Origin: CBDIHH01 sp965279095
GTDB lineage: Bacteria > Pseudomonadota > Alphaproteobacteria > Caulobacterales > Caulobacteraceae
Length of the DNA stretch: 64,000 nt
NCBI GenBank assembly: GCA_965279095.1
Contig: CBDIHH010000007.1
Span: 1 to 64,000 of the forward strand
Direction: 5' to 3'
The notes below the pieces were generated by a model. The model did no database searches. It had not been told where the DNA came from and worked only from the letters and a program-made list of their open reading frames with translations. The translations under genes were made by a program, and so were the position numbers. How positions within the stretch are numbered: position 1 is the first letter of the stretch; every line of letters begins with the position of its first letter. Shown here piece by piece: positions 1 through 8,139 of the stretch.

Positions 1-2
1 CC

Positions 3-1712
3 CTGTTTCGCCTCGGCTCGATCTCCAAGACGTTCACCTGGATCGCCCTGATGCGGCAGGTCGAGCGGGGCCGCATGGGCCTGGGCAATCCGGTCAACCA
101 GTATCTGCCGCAGCGGCTGCAGGTGCGCGACGAGGGCTACACCCGCCCGATCGCGCTGCAGGACCTGATGACCCATTCGGCGGGTTTCGAGGATCGCATC
201 CTGGGCCAGCTGTTCGAGAAGGACCCAGACCGCATCCGCCCCCTGGACGTCTATCTGCGCCAGGAGCGCCCACGGCGGGTGCGCGAGGCGGGGGCCCTGC
301 CCGTCTATTCCAACTATGGGGTCGGCCTGGCCGGAGACGCCGTCGCCGAGGTGGCGCACCAGCCCTTCGCGCGGCTGATCGAGACCGACATCCTTCGCCC
401 CCTGGGCATGGCGCGGACGACGTTCCGCGAGCCCTATCCGGCGCGCTCGGATCTTCCCCAGCCCATGCGGCCCGACATGGCCGCCGACGTCTCGCAGGGC
501 TTCCGCTGGGCGGGGGGCGAGCTGCAGGCGCGGCCCTTCGAATACCTGACCCAGATCGCTCCGGCCGGGGCGGCGTCGTCCACCGCCGGCGACATGGCCC
601 GCTACATGACCCTGATCCTCGGGGACGGGACCCTTGACGGCGTGACGGTCTACACCCCCCGCACGGCCCAGGCCTTCCGTACGGTGATCGCCCGGGGCGC
701 GCCGGGGGCGCCGGGCTGGGCGGCCGGTTTCCGGGAGATGCCGCTGCCGGGCGGGTTCATGGGCTATGGCCACGATGGCGCCACCCTGTCGTTCCGCACC
801 AACATGGTCACCGTCCCGGCCCTCGGCCTGGGGGTGTTCGTGGCCGCCAACACCGAGACCGCCGGGCGGCTGACCACCCGCCTGCCGCAGCTGATCGTCG
901 AGCGGTTCTATGGTGGGACCAAGCGGCTGCCGGCGGCCTCCACCGCCCTGCTGCGCAGCCGCGGCGTCTATGCCGGGACCTACCTCAGCGACCGGCGGGC
1001 CTTCTCGGGCCTGGAGAAGTTCGTCGGCGTGCTGACCGGCGCCGCCGCCATCGACGTCGGCCGCGGCGGCCTGCTGATCACCCGCGCCCGCGGCGAGGCT
1101 CGTAGCTGGACGCCCCTGGCCGGGGGCGTTTTCCAGGCCACCGACGGTCCGGAGACCTCGACGTTCACGGTGATCGGCGGCCGGGCGACCCGCTGGTTCT
1201 CCCCCAGCGGCGCCGAGAGCTATTCGCGCGCCGGCCCCCTGTCGCAGGTCCCGGTCCTTGCCGTGTTGGGGGCGCTGGCGCTGATCGCCTCCATCGCCAC
1301 CCTGATCGGCCTCGCCACCCGCGATCGCCGGGATTTCCGCCAGACCTCGATCCAGAGCCGCGCCAGCGCGGCCCAGACCGCCAGCGCGGCCCTGTGGCTG
1401 GTGGGAGCGGCGGGCTTCGCCCTGTGGGCCTCGGCCATCGGCGGAGACGTGGCGCGGGCCGTCTATGACTGGCCGGGTCCGTGGCTGCTGATCGCCTCGG
1501 CCTGCGCCCTGGTGGCCGGCCTGCTCACCGTGGTCACGGTGGCCCTGCTGCCGGCCATCTGGAAGGCGCGGCCGCAGGCTCGACAGCTGGACGGTGCCGC
1601 GCAAGCTGCGCTTCACCGCCACCACCCTCGCCTTCCTGGCCCTGACCGTCGCCCTGGCGGTCAACGGGGCCCTGGAGCCCTGGGAGCGGGTGATCCTACG
1701 CTGACCCTCTAA
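3..1712 (+). CDS. Serine hydrolase of the beta-lactamase/PBP4-like family, 5' end cut by window, 3' end frameshifted
   Basis: The gene is already open at the first bases, so the start lies upstream of the window. In this frame a Ser-Ile-Ser-Lys motif (bases 18-29) gives the class C/esterase SxxK nucleophile, Tyr-Ser-Asn (306-314) the second motif, and His-Asp-Gly (771-779) the third, so the catalytic domain looks intact. The family covers penicillin-binding and esterase-like hydrolases; substrate unknown. A membrane region follows from about base 1236. After about base 1562 the frame stops looking like protein (Arg/Pro/Gly-rich, no hydrophobic pattern), while the +1 frame reads LRFTATTLAFLALTVALAV, a good membrane helix, and stops at 1704. 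I infer a one-base indel near 1560-1580, from mutation or sequencing error. Confidence 0.85.
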   Translation: MFRLGSISKTFTWIALMRQVERGRMGLGNPVNQYLPQRLQVRDEGYTRPIALQDLMTHSAGFEDRILGQLFEKDPDRIRPLDVYLRQERPRRVREAGALPVYSNYGVGLAGDAVAEVAHQPFARLIETDILRPLGMARTTFREPYPARSDLPQPMRPDMAADVSQGFRWAGGELQARPFEYLTQIAPAGAASSTAGDMARYMTLILGDGTLDGVTVYTPRTAQAFRTVIARGAPGAPGWAAGFREMPLPGGFMGYGHDGATLSFRTNMVTVPALGLGVFVAANTETAGRLTTRLPQLIVERFYGGTKRLPAASTALLRSRGVYAGTYLSDRRAFSGLEKFVGVLTGAAAIDVGRGGLLITRARGEARSWTPLAGGVFQATDGPETSTFTVIGGRATRWFSPSGAESYSRAGPLSQVPVLAVLGALALIASIATLIGLATRDRRDFRQTSIQSRASAAQTASAALWLVGAAGFALWASAIGGDVARAVYDWPGPWLLIASACALVAGLLTVVTVALLPAIWKARPQARQLDGAAQAALHRHHPRLPGPDRRPGGQRGPGALGAGDPTLTL

Positions 1713-1720
1713 ACCCCGTG

Positions 1721-1741
1721 TTCCCGGCGGACGCCGGGGAA
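1721..1741. repeat. Short REP-like hairpin between convergent genes
   Basis: A GC-rich hairpin with arms CCCGGCG and CGCCGGG lies between the serine hydrolase and the RusA-like gene. It belongs to the same general class of CCGGCG-stem repeats seen near 2.2 kb and 27.4 kb. It may help end transcription from both sides, although there is no clear T-run. Confidence 0.5.
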
Positions 1742-1766
1742 GCGAGAAGATGTGGATTGACGGCCC

Positions 1767-2144
1767 TCAGCGGCGCACGACGCCGCCATCGCCCGCCCGC
1801 AGCACCCGTACGGTGATCCGCTCGCGCTCGCCCGCCCGCCGCTCCACCAGCAGGCGGCAGACCTGGGCGTCGTCGTGGAAGGCGTAGCCTTTGATGGCGT
1901 CGAGGATGGCCTTGGCGACGTTGTCGAGGTCCAGCCAGGGCGGATCGCCCACATATTCCATGGCGATCTCGACGGCGAACTCGCCCCAGGCCGGGCGGGC
2001 GCCGCGCCATTCCTTGCGGAAGAACTCGTAGATCAGCGGCTTGTAGTATTTGGCCTGGCTGGTGAGGCCGTCGACGACGATGACCAGGCCATCGACCGCC
2101 TCGCGCGCCCGCACCTTGCCCCGGCCTGTCCACTCGTCGTCCAT
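1767..2144 (-). CDS. RusA-like crossover junction endodeoxyribonuclease
   Basis: A 125-residue protein resembling the RusA family, which cleaves four-way DNA junctions as a dimer. The core reads WLDLDNVAKAILDAIKG, the family's Asp-Asn-rich metal-binding motif (DxDN...K..xDAL), followed by a HDDAQV segment that carries further acidic residues. I chose the ATG giving MDDEWTGRG. The open frame runs 32 codons further upstream, but that part is encoded by an intergenic repeat and is unlikely to be protein. RusA genes are common in prophages; here no phage gene is adjacent, and stand-alone copies are known in Caulobacterales. Function is inferred from the motif only. Confidence 0.8.
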   Translation of the reverse strand: MDDEWTGRGKVRAREAVDGLVIVVDGLTSQAKYYKPLIYEFFRKEWRGARPAWGEFAVEIAMEYVGDPPWLDLDNVAKAILDAIKGYAFHDDAQVCRLLVERRAGERERITVRVLRAGDGGVVRR

Positions 2145-2195
2145 GACGCCTTCTAGAGCGGGTTTGCTTTCGTCGGAACCAATCCCTTCAAATTC

Positions 2196-2240
2196 CGGAT
2201 CACCCCGGCGAAGGCCGGGGCCCAGATCATATGGCTCCAC
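2196..2240. repeat. Interspersed REP-like repeat, copy with CATATGATCTGG tail
   Basis: A CCCCGGCGAAGGCCGGGG hairpin is followed by CCCAGATCATATGGCTCCAC. A related unit occurs near 27.47-27.51 kb (GCGCCATATGATCTGGGTCC and an adjacent CCGGCGTACGCCGG-type stem), so this is a dispersed repeat, not a chance hairpin. Confidence 0.7.
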
Positions 2241-2258
2241 GTTAGCGCTTTAGGATTT

Positions 2259-2320
2259 GGATCCCGGCCGGAGCCTGTCCTCGGGCCGGCCAAAGGCCGG
2301 ACCCGGGGGCCGGGATGATC
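2259..2320. repeat. 62-bp imperfect palindrome
   Basis: Outer arms GGATCCCGGCC and GGCCGGGATGATC enclose an inner hairpin GGCCGGCCAAAGGCCGG. The palindrome lies just upstream of fumC in the gap after the rusA-like gene. Together with the preceding repeat it fills most of the gap 2145-2440; no gene is visible there. Confidence 0.65.
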
Positions 2321-2440
2321 GGGGTGGGGGTGAGCGATCCCCTTAAAGCAAACCCCCTCATAGCCTATCGGGGCGACGCTCGCGCCTTGAACTCCCCGGC
2401 CATGCCGCTAAACCACGGCGGACCAAAACCGGAAACCGCC

Positions 2441-3832
2441 ATGACCGCCACCCGCACCGAGACCGACACCTTTGGCCCCATCGAGGTCGCCGCCGATCGC
2501 TACTGGGGCGCCCAGGCGCAGCGGTCCCTGGGCAACTTCAAGATCGGCTGGGAGAAGCAGCCCCTGCCGATCGTGCGCGCCCTGGGCATCGTCAAACGGG
2601 CCGCGGCCGAGACCAATCAGGCGCTGGGCGGTCTGGACCCCAACATCGCCCAGGCCATCGTCGCGGCGGCCAACGAGGTGATCGAGGGCAAGCTCGACGA
2701 CCATTTCCCCCTGGTGGTCTGGCAGACCGGGTCGGGCACCCAGTCGAACATGAACGCCAATGAGGTGATCTCCAACCGCGCCATCGAGATGATGGGCGGC
2801 GAGATGGGCTCCAAGAAGCCCGTGCACCCCAACGACCACGTCAACATGAGCCAGTCGTCCAACGACACCTATCCCACGGCCATGCACATCGCCTGCGCCG
2901 AGGAGATCGTCCACCGGCTTCTCCCCGCTCTGCAAAAGCTGCGCGACGCCCTGAACGACAAGGCATGCGCCTGGGACCACATCATCAAGATCGGCCGCAC
3001 CCACACCCAGGACGCCACCCCCCTGACCCTGGGGCAGGAGGTCTCCGGCTATGTGCAGCAGGTCACCAACGGCATCGCCCGCATCGAGATGACCCTGCCG
3101 GCCCTCATGCAGCTGGCCCAGGGCGGCACCGCCGTCGGCACCGGCCTGAACGCCCCGGTCGGCTTCGCCGAGCAGGTGGCCGAGAAGATCGCCCAGATCA
3201 CTGGCCTGCCCTTCACCACCGCCCCCAACAAGTTCGAGGCCCTGGCCGCCCACGACGCCATGGTCTTCTCGCACGGGGCCATCAACACAGTGGCCGCCAG
3301 CCTGTTCAAGATCGCCAACGACATCCGCTTCCTGGGCTCCGGCCCCCGCTCGGGCCTCGGCGAGCTGTCCCTCCCGGAGAACGAGCCCGGCTCCTCGATC
3401 ATGCCGGGCAAGGTCAACCCGACCCAGTGCGAGGCGATGACCCAGGTGTGCGTGCAGGTGTTCGGCAACAACGCCGCCCTGACCTTCGCCGACAGCCAGG
3501 GCCATTTCGAGCTGAACGTCTACAACCCGGTGATGGCCTACAACTTCCTGCAGTCGGTGCGCCTGATCGCGGACGCCGCCGTCAGCTTCACCGACAACCT
3601 GGTGGTCGGGCTTGAGCCGCGCGAGGACAACATCAAGGCGGCGCTCGACCGCTCGCTGATGCTGGTCACCGCGCTCGCCCCCAAGATCGGCTACGACAAC
3701 GCCGCCAAGATCGCCAAGACCGCGCACAAGAACGGCACCACCCTGCGCGAGGAAGCGGTCGGCGGCGGCTATGTCACCGACGCGGAGTTCGACGAGGTGG
3801 TCCGGCCGGAGAAGATGATTTCGCCCGGGTGA
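2441..3832 (+). CDS. fumC: Class II fumarate hydratase
   Basis: The 463-residue product interconverts fumarate and malate in the citric acid cycle without an iron-sulfur cluster. It carries the superfamily signature GSSIMPGKVNP, the flexible serine loop with the catalytic Ser, plus TGSGTQSNMNANEV and QSSNDTYPTA substrate-binding segments and the GRTHTQDATP motif. The length equals the usual class II enzyme (about 460-467). I chose the ATG at 2441, preceded by GGAAA; an open frame extends 42 codons upstream but that stretch is repeat-derived. The downstream pair of DUF4169 and ribbon-helix-helix genes is a common neighbourhood of fumC in alphaproteobacteria. Confidence 0.97.
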   Translation: MTATRTETDTFGPIEVAADRYWGAQAQRSLGNFKIGWEKQPLPIVRALGIVKRAAAETNQALGGLDPNIAQAIVAAANEVIEGKLDDHFPLVVWQTGSGTQSNMNANEVISNRAIEMMGGEMGSKKPVHPNDHVNMSQSSNDTYPTAMHIACAEEIVHRLLPALQKLRDALNDKACAWDHIIKIGRTHTQDATPLTLGQEVSGYVQQVTNGIARIEMTLPALMQLAQGGTAVGTGLNAPVGFAEQVAEKIAQITGLPFTTAPNKFEALAAHDAMVFSHGAINTVAASLFKIANDIRFLGSGPRSGLGELSLPENEPGSSIMPGKVNPTQCEAMTQVCVQVFGNNAALTFADSQGHFELNVYNPVMAYNFLQSVRLIADAAVSFTDNLVVGLEPREDNIKAALDRSLMLVTALAPKIGYDNAAKIAKTAHKNGTTLREEAVGGGYVTDAEFDEVVRPEKMISPG

Positions 3833-3844
3833 GACCAGCCGGCC

Positions 3845-4072
3845 CTAGGTCTGCCAACCGGCGAAGGCCTCGGCGGCGGTGACGGTGAGGTGCACCCGGT
3901 CATCGACATAGTCGATCCAGTCCATGGGGATGGTGTGGTGCTTGCCATGGGCCGCCCAGTCCAACCGGGCCAGTTGGACCTGATCGCCGCGCACATGGTC
4001 CACCCGGCCGACGTGCTGGCCGTCGGACGACAGCACCTCAAGATGTTTGAGGACTTCGGCGGGGTAGATCAC
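3845..4072 (-). CDS. DUF2171 family protein
   Basis: A small protein convergent with fumC. It shows the DUF2171 pattern: V(L)SSDGQHVGRVDHVRGD, then a HGKHHTIPMDWIDYVDDRVHL segment shortened here to its key residues (KHHxIPxDWI and DDxVHL). The fold is likely a small PRC-barrel-like beta domain; no biochemical role is established that I can name. I chose a GTG start at 4072 because GGAGA lies 6 bases upstream and because family members begin near this point; an ATG at 4120 would add 16 residues without family resemblance. No signal peptide or membrane segment is seen. Confidence 0.75.
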   Translation of the reverse strand: MIYPAEVLKHLEVLSSDGQHVGRVDHVRGDQVQLARLDWAAHGKHHTIPMDWIDYVDDRVHLTVTAAEAFAGWQT

Positions 4073-4148
4073 GGACGTCTCCAAGGCCAGCCAGGTCGCC
4101 ACACGGGCCACCATGGACAAATATCACTATCGGAGTGAAGAAAAAGCC

Positions 4149-4325
4149 ATGACCGAGCCGATCAACCTGAACAAGGCGCGCAAGGACAAGGCGCGCCAAG
4201 CGGCAAGAGCTGCAGCGATTGGCAACCGCGCCAAGTTCGGCCAGGCCAAGGCGGTACGGGCCCTGCGCGACGCCCAGGCGCGCAAGGCCGACAGCGTCCT
4301 CGACGGCGCCAAGCGCGAACCCTAG
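4149..4325 (+). CDS. DUF4169 family small basic protein
   Basis: A 58-residue, Lys/Arg/Ala-rich protein beginning MTEPINLNKARKDKARQ. That opening (INLNxxRKxxAR...) is the DUF4169 hallmark, with a probable long helix and a later AKFGQAKAVRALRDA segment. Function unknown. I chose the ATG at 4149; an in-frame start at 4113 would add 12 unrelated residues and run into the region of the divergent gene. The stop lies 2 bases before the next gene, so the two form one transcription unit. Confidence 0.8.
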   Translation: MTEPINLNKARKDKARQAARAAAIGNRAKFGQAKAVRALRDAQARKADSVLDGAKREP

Positions 4326-4327
4326 CC

Positions 4328-4552
4328 ATGCCCCTGCTCAAACGCTCGGTGCTGCTGTCGGGGCACGCCACCTCCGTGGCCCTGGAAGCGGAGTTCTGGG
4401 CGGTGTTGCAGACCATCGCCGAGGCGGACGGCCTGACCATGGCCGGTCTGATCGGCCGCATCGACGGGGGCCGCGGGCGCACGCCCCTGGCCTCAGCCTG
4501 TCGCCTGGCCGCCCTGGCGCACCTGCGCCGCGGCCCCGATGGCGGTTCCTGA
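4328..4552 (+). CDS. Ribbon-helix-helix domain protein (RHH_4 type)
   Basis: A 74-residue protein. The beta-strand KRSVLLSGHATSVALE is followed by a helix EAEFWAVLQTIAEADGLTMAGLI and then SACRLAALAHLR, which is the pattern of the RHH_4 family. These are arylsulfate-sulfotransferase-associated or free-standing RHH proteins, presumed DNA-binding, with unknown targets. The ATG is 2 bases after the stop of the DUF4169 gene, indicating co-expression. No partner toxin gene is present, so it is unlikely to be an antitoxin. Confidence 0.8.
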   Translation: MPLLKRSVLLSGHATSVALEAEFWAVLQTIAEADGLTMAGLIGRIDGGRGRTPLASACRLAALAHLRRGPDGGS

Positions 4553-4620
4553 CCGGCGGCGGGCCTTAAACCTCGGCCGGCGTGTGCTACATTCGTTCTT
4601 CGAGTCAGGAAGCCCAGCTG

Positions 4621-6939
4621 TTGTCCAATCCCCCGCCCGCCGTCCGCATCAGCGACCTGGCCCGCCCCTCAGGCCCGGCCCCCGACTATCTTGAGGGCCT
4701 GAACCCGGAGCAGCGCGCCGCCGTGGAGGCGGTGGACGGCCCGGTCCTGGTGCTGGCCGGCGCCGGCACCGGCAAGACCCGCGTGCTCACCACCCGCCTG
4801 GCGCACATCCTCGCCACCGGCCGGGCCAAGCCGTGGGAGCTGCTGGCGGTCACCTTCACCAACAAGGCCGCCCGCGAGATGCGCGAGCGGATCAGCCACC
4901 TGATCGGACCGTCCTCGGAGGGCCTGCGGTGGCTGGGCACCTTCCACTCGGTGGCCGCCCAGATCCTGCGCCGCCATGCAGAGCTGGTCGGCCTGAAGTC
5001 GAGCTACACCATCCTCGACACCGACGACCAGGAACGGCTGATCAAGCAGCTGCTGGTGGCCGACAACATCGACGCCAAGCGCTGGACGCCGCGCGCCCTG
5101 GCCGGCCTGATCGACCACTGGAAGAACCGGGGCTGGACCCCTGACAAGCTGCCGCCGTCAGAGGGCGCCCAGTTCGCCAACAACAAGGGCGGCGCCCTCT
5201 ACAAGGCCTATCAGGACCGGCTGCGGGTGCTCAACGCCTGCGATTTCGGCGACCTGCTGCTGCACAACCTGACCATCTTCACCCAGCACCCCGACGTGCT
5301 GGCGGAGTACCACGACCGCTTCAAATACATGCTGGTGGACGAATACCAGGACACCAACGTCTCCCAGTATCTTTGGCTGAGGCTGCTGGCCCAGAAGCGG
5401 CAGAACCTGTGCTGTGTCGGCGACGATGACCAGTCCATCTACGGCTGGCGCGGCGCCGAGGTGGACAACATCCTGCGCTTCGAGCGCGACTTCCCCGGCG
5501 CCACGGTGATCCGCCTGGAGCGCAACTACCGCTCCACCGAGCATATCCTGGCGGCGGCTTCGGGCCTGATCGGGACCAACAAGGACCGGCTGGGCAAGAC
5601 CCTGTGGACCGACGCCAAGGGCGGCGAGAAGGTCCGCGTGCGCGGGGTCTGGGACGGCGAGGCCGAGAGCCGCATGATCGGCGACGAGCTGGAACGCTGG
5701 AAGAAGGAGGGGCGGCGCTACCGCGAGGCCTCCATCCTGGTGCGCGCCTCGTTCCAGATGCGGGCCTTCGAGGAGCGCTTCGTCCTGCTGGGCATCCCCT
5801 ACACCGTGGTCGGCGGGCCCCGGTTCTTCGAGCGCGCGGAGATCCGCGACGCCCACGCCTATCTCCGCCTGGTGCAGTCCGAGGACGACGACCTGGCCTT
5901 CGAGCGGATCGTCAACACCCCCAAGCGGGGCATCGGCGACACCTCGGTGTCCAAGATCCTGCAGATCGCCCGCCACCACGGCGTCTCGGCGACCCTCGCC
6001 GCGCGGGGGATTATCGGCGCCGACGAGCTGCCGGCGCGCACCCGCACCGCCCTGTCCAACTTCATCCGCGACCTGGACCGCTGGCGCGGCATGAAGGACG
6101 TGGCGCGGCATCCACAGCTGCTGGAGACGATCCTCGAGGAGAGCGGCTACACCGACGCCCTGCGCGCCGACAAGGGACCGACCAGCCAGACGCGACTGGA
6201 AAACCTCAAGGAACTGGTCAATTCCATGGGCGCCTTCGACACCCTTGAGGCCTATCTCGAGCACGTGTCGCTGGTGATGGACATCGACCGCGCCTCCGGC
6301 GACGACGCGGTCCAGATCATGACCCTGCACTCGGCCAAGGGCCTGGAATTCCCCCTGGTCTTCCTGCCCGGCTGGGAAGAAGGCGTTTTCCCCTCTCAGC
6401 GGTCCATGGACGAGAAGGGCGACAAGGGGCTCGAGGAGGAGCGCCGCCTGGCCTACGTCGGCATCACCCGGGCGCGGGAAGAGGCGCGCATCTCTTTCGT
6501 CGCCAACCGCCAGGTCTATGGCCGCTGGACCAGCCAGCTGCCGTCGCGGTTCGTTGACGAGCTGCCCCTGGCCAACGTCGAGGCCAGTTCCGAGACCGGC
6601 TACTACGGCGGCGGGCCTGGGATGCCGCAGGCCGCCTCGCGCTGGGACGCCGCGCCGGACTTCGGCTCGGGCTACACCTCCCCCGGCTGGATGCGGGCGC
6701 AGACCCGCGCGGCCACGTCGCAACCGTCCCGCGCCCGCACCGCCGTCATCGAGGGGGATGGCCGGCTGGTGGCCGTCTCCGAGCCCTCCGCCGCCGGGGC
6801 CTTCGCCCGCGGCGAACGGGTGTTCCACATCAAGTTCGGCTACGGCCAGATCACCGTGGTCGAGGGCAACAAGCTCACCGTCGCCTTCGAGAAGGCCGGC
6901 GAGAAGAAGGTCATCGACAGCTTCGTGGAGAAGGCCTGA
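4621..6939 (+). CDS. uvrD: UvrD/PcrA-type ATP-dependent DNA helicase
   Basis: A superfamily 1A 3'-5' helicase, used in nucleotide excision and mismatch repair. Motifs in order: Q-motif LNPEQRAAVE, Walker A AGAGTGKT, motif Ia TFTNKAAREM, Walker B VDEYQDTN, motif III GDDDQSIYGWRGA, motif IV ERNYRS, motif V TLHSAKGLEF and motif VI AYVGITRARE. The C-terminal 45 residues (FHIKFGYGQITVVEG...) resemble the PcrA Tudor-like domain that contacts RNA polymerase. I chose a TTG start at 4621 with AGGAAG 8 bases upstream, giving 772 residues; the open frame goes back to 4582 without a ribosome site. The symbol pcrA would be equally acceptable. Confidence 0.93.
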   Translation: MSNPPPAVRISDLARPSGPAPDYLEGLNPEQRAAVEAVDGPVLVLAGAGTGKTRVLTTRLAHILATGRAKPWELLAVTFTNKAAREMRERISHLIGPSSEGLRWLGTFHSVAAQILRRHAELVGLKSSYTILDTDDQERLIKQLLVADNIDAKRWTPRALAGLIDHWKNRGWTPDKLPPSEGAQFANNKGGALYKAYQDRLRVLNACDFGDLLLHNLTIFTQHPDVLAEYHDRFKYMLVDEYQDTNVSQYLWLRLLAQKRQNLCCVGDDDQSIYGWRGAEVDNILRFERDFPGATVIRLERNYRSTEHILAAASGLIGTNKDRLGKTLWTDAKGGEKVRVRGVWDGEAESRMIGDELERWKKEGRRYREASILVRASFQMRAFEERFVLLGIPYTVVGGPRFFERAEIRDAHAYLRLVQSEDDDLAFERIVNTPKRGIGDTSVSKILQIARHHGVSATLAARGIIGADELPARTRTALSNFIRDLDRWRGMKDVARHPQLLETILEESGYTDALRADKGPTSQTRLENLKELVNSMGAFDTLEAYLEHVSLVMDIDRASGDDAVQIMTLHSAKGLEFPLVFLPGWEEGVFPSQRSMDEKGDKGLEEERRLAYVGITRAREEARISFVANRQVYGRWTSQLPSRFVDELPLANVEASSETGYYGGGPGMPQAASRWDAAPDFGSGYTSPGWMRAQTRAATSQPSRARTAVIEGDGRLVAVSEPSAAGAFARGERVFHIKFGYGQITVVEGNKLTVAFEKAGEKKVIDSFVEKA

Positions 6940-6957
6940 GGGGCGTAGGCCGGTCTG

Positions 6958-7386
6958 CTAGGCCTTGCGGCCCAGCACCCGGGCGGCGATCAGGCCCACG
7001 CCGGCCGCCACGACCCCGACCACGGCGGCGACCACGCCCACCTTCTTGGCGGTGGCGACGGCGCGGCTCTTTTCGTATTCGGCCTCGGCGGCGGCCATGA
7101 CCTCATGGGCGGTGGGGTCGGGGGCGACTTGCAGGGTCGCGGGGCGGCGAGTGAAGGTGACATGGCCGGCGGCCAGGTCCACGGCCTCGGCGAGCCAACC
7201 GGCCTCCAGCCAGGCCTTGGCGTGGGGCTTGGGCGCGGCGTGATCGTTGCGCCACCAGTCGGCCTTCTCCCGCGCGGTCTTGGGCAGGGCGAAACCCAGG
7301 GCCTTTTCGAGCTCGTCGAAGGTGACCTTCCAACTGTCGTGAACATGGCCGCCCAGGATGTCCGCCAGGGGCTTGTATTTGCTCAT
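6958..7386 (-). CDS. DUF7662-like protein with C-terminal membrane anchor
   Basis: A 142-residue protein convergent with uvrD. The first 80 residues hold SKYKPLADILGG, VTFDELEKALGFALPKTAR and ADWWRND...AKAWLEAGW. This is the pattern of a small domain found in many bacteria, sometimes near restriction or nuclease domains (DUF7662), with unknown role. The last 35 residues are a membrane helix (VGVVAAVVGVVAAGVGLIAA) ending in a short basic tail, so the domain probably faces the cytoplasm from a tail anchor. The fusion of this domain to a tail anchor is uncommon to my knowledge. Family assignment rests on recall of the motif. Confidence 0.65.
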   Translation of the reverse strand: MSKYKPLADILGGHVHDSWKVTFDELEKALGFALPKTAREKADWWRNDHAAPKPHAKAWLEAGWLAEAVDLAAGHVTFTRRPATLQVAPDPTAHEVMAAAEAEYEKSRAVATAKKVGVVAAVVGVVAAGVGLIAARVLGRKA

Positions 7387-7529
7387 CGAGGACCTCCGCC
7401 AACTGGCGAGCCACCTTGCCGATTAAACGATGCCACGCAAGCGGGTCGCGCGCGGGCCTCACATTTGATGGCATGGGGGCAGAACGGAAAGGCGGTTGGC
7501 GCGCTATGGCCTCAGACGAGGGGCCGCGC

Positions 7530-8096
7530 ATGAACAAACTCCTGCTCTACGGCGCCGGCGCCGCCACAATGGCGGGGGTGCTGATGGGCGCGGCCCTCAA
7601 GGTCTCGGTGGAGCCGGGCAGCCAGTATGGCCAGCAACTGCTGATCTCCCAGCCGCGGGCGCACAACCCCTCGGCGGTCGACCTGTGGACGCCCGCCGAA
7701 GGCGCCCCGCCCTATTTCTCCGAGGCGTCGTGGCAGCCCCCCCGCAGCGAGATCGACAAGGCCCTGACCCGGCTGATGAGCTTCGGCGACCAGCCGCCCC
7801 CGCCCCGACCGCAGGTCTATGCGCGGGCCGAGCCCGCCCTGGCGGACCCAGAGCCGGACGCCTCAGAACGCGACGCGTTTGAGCCGGACGGCCCGGATAC
7901 CTATCGGATCGCCGCAGGTCCCGCGCCGGCCCCTGAGCCGATCGGCTGGGGGTGGCGGAGCCAATCCAGCGACCCCCCGCCGGAACTGGACGACGACCGT
8001 CCCCGGGACGACGCCCCCTACGATCGTGACGACGGGCCGGGGGAGGACGCCTATCTGGCCCAGGCGCCGACGGCCCCCTATGACGGCTACCGCTAA
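7530..8096 (+). CDS. Hypothetical protein with N-terminal membrane segment and acidic Pro-rich tail
   Basis: I do not recognise this 188-residue protein. Residues 1-25 (MNKLLLYGAGAATMAGVLMGAAL) are a signal anchor or uncleaved signal peptide. A middle part has SQPRAHNPSAVDLWTPAEGAP and SEIDKALTRLMSFGD. The rest is low-complexity, rich in Pro, Asp and Glu, and ends in repeated Tyr-Asp/Gly-Tyr. This is likely an envelope protein with a disordered periplasmic domain. I chose the ATG at 7530 with GAGGGG 6 bases upstream; starts at 7416 or 7506 are possible but lack a ribosome site. Confidence 0.6.
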   Translation: MNKLLLYGAGAATMAGVLMGAALKVSVEPGSQYGQQLLISQPRAHNPSAVDLWTPAEGAPPYFSEASWQPPRSEIDKALTRLMSFGDQPPPPRPQVYARAEPALADPEPDASERDAFEPDGPDTYRIAAGPAPAPEPIGWGWRSQSSDPPPELDDDRPRDDAPYDRDDGPGEDAYLAQAPTAPYDGYR

Positions 8097-8139
8097 GACC
8101 CACGTCGACATCCGCCGCCCCGCCCCCTAAACGGGCGGC

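Noticed and set aside
1767..2144. RusA gene as a sign of a prophage
   Set aside because: No integrase, terminase, capsid or lysis gene is near, and the neighbours are housekeeping genes.
2408..3727. A 439-codon open frame on the minus strand over fumC
   Set aside because: Its product is rich in Gly, Val, Asp and Leu without any motif, as expected for a frame opposite a GC-rich gene. The same applies to the other long antisense frames over uvrD, recN, ligA, ftsZ, ftsA, ddl, murB, ftsI and ettA.
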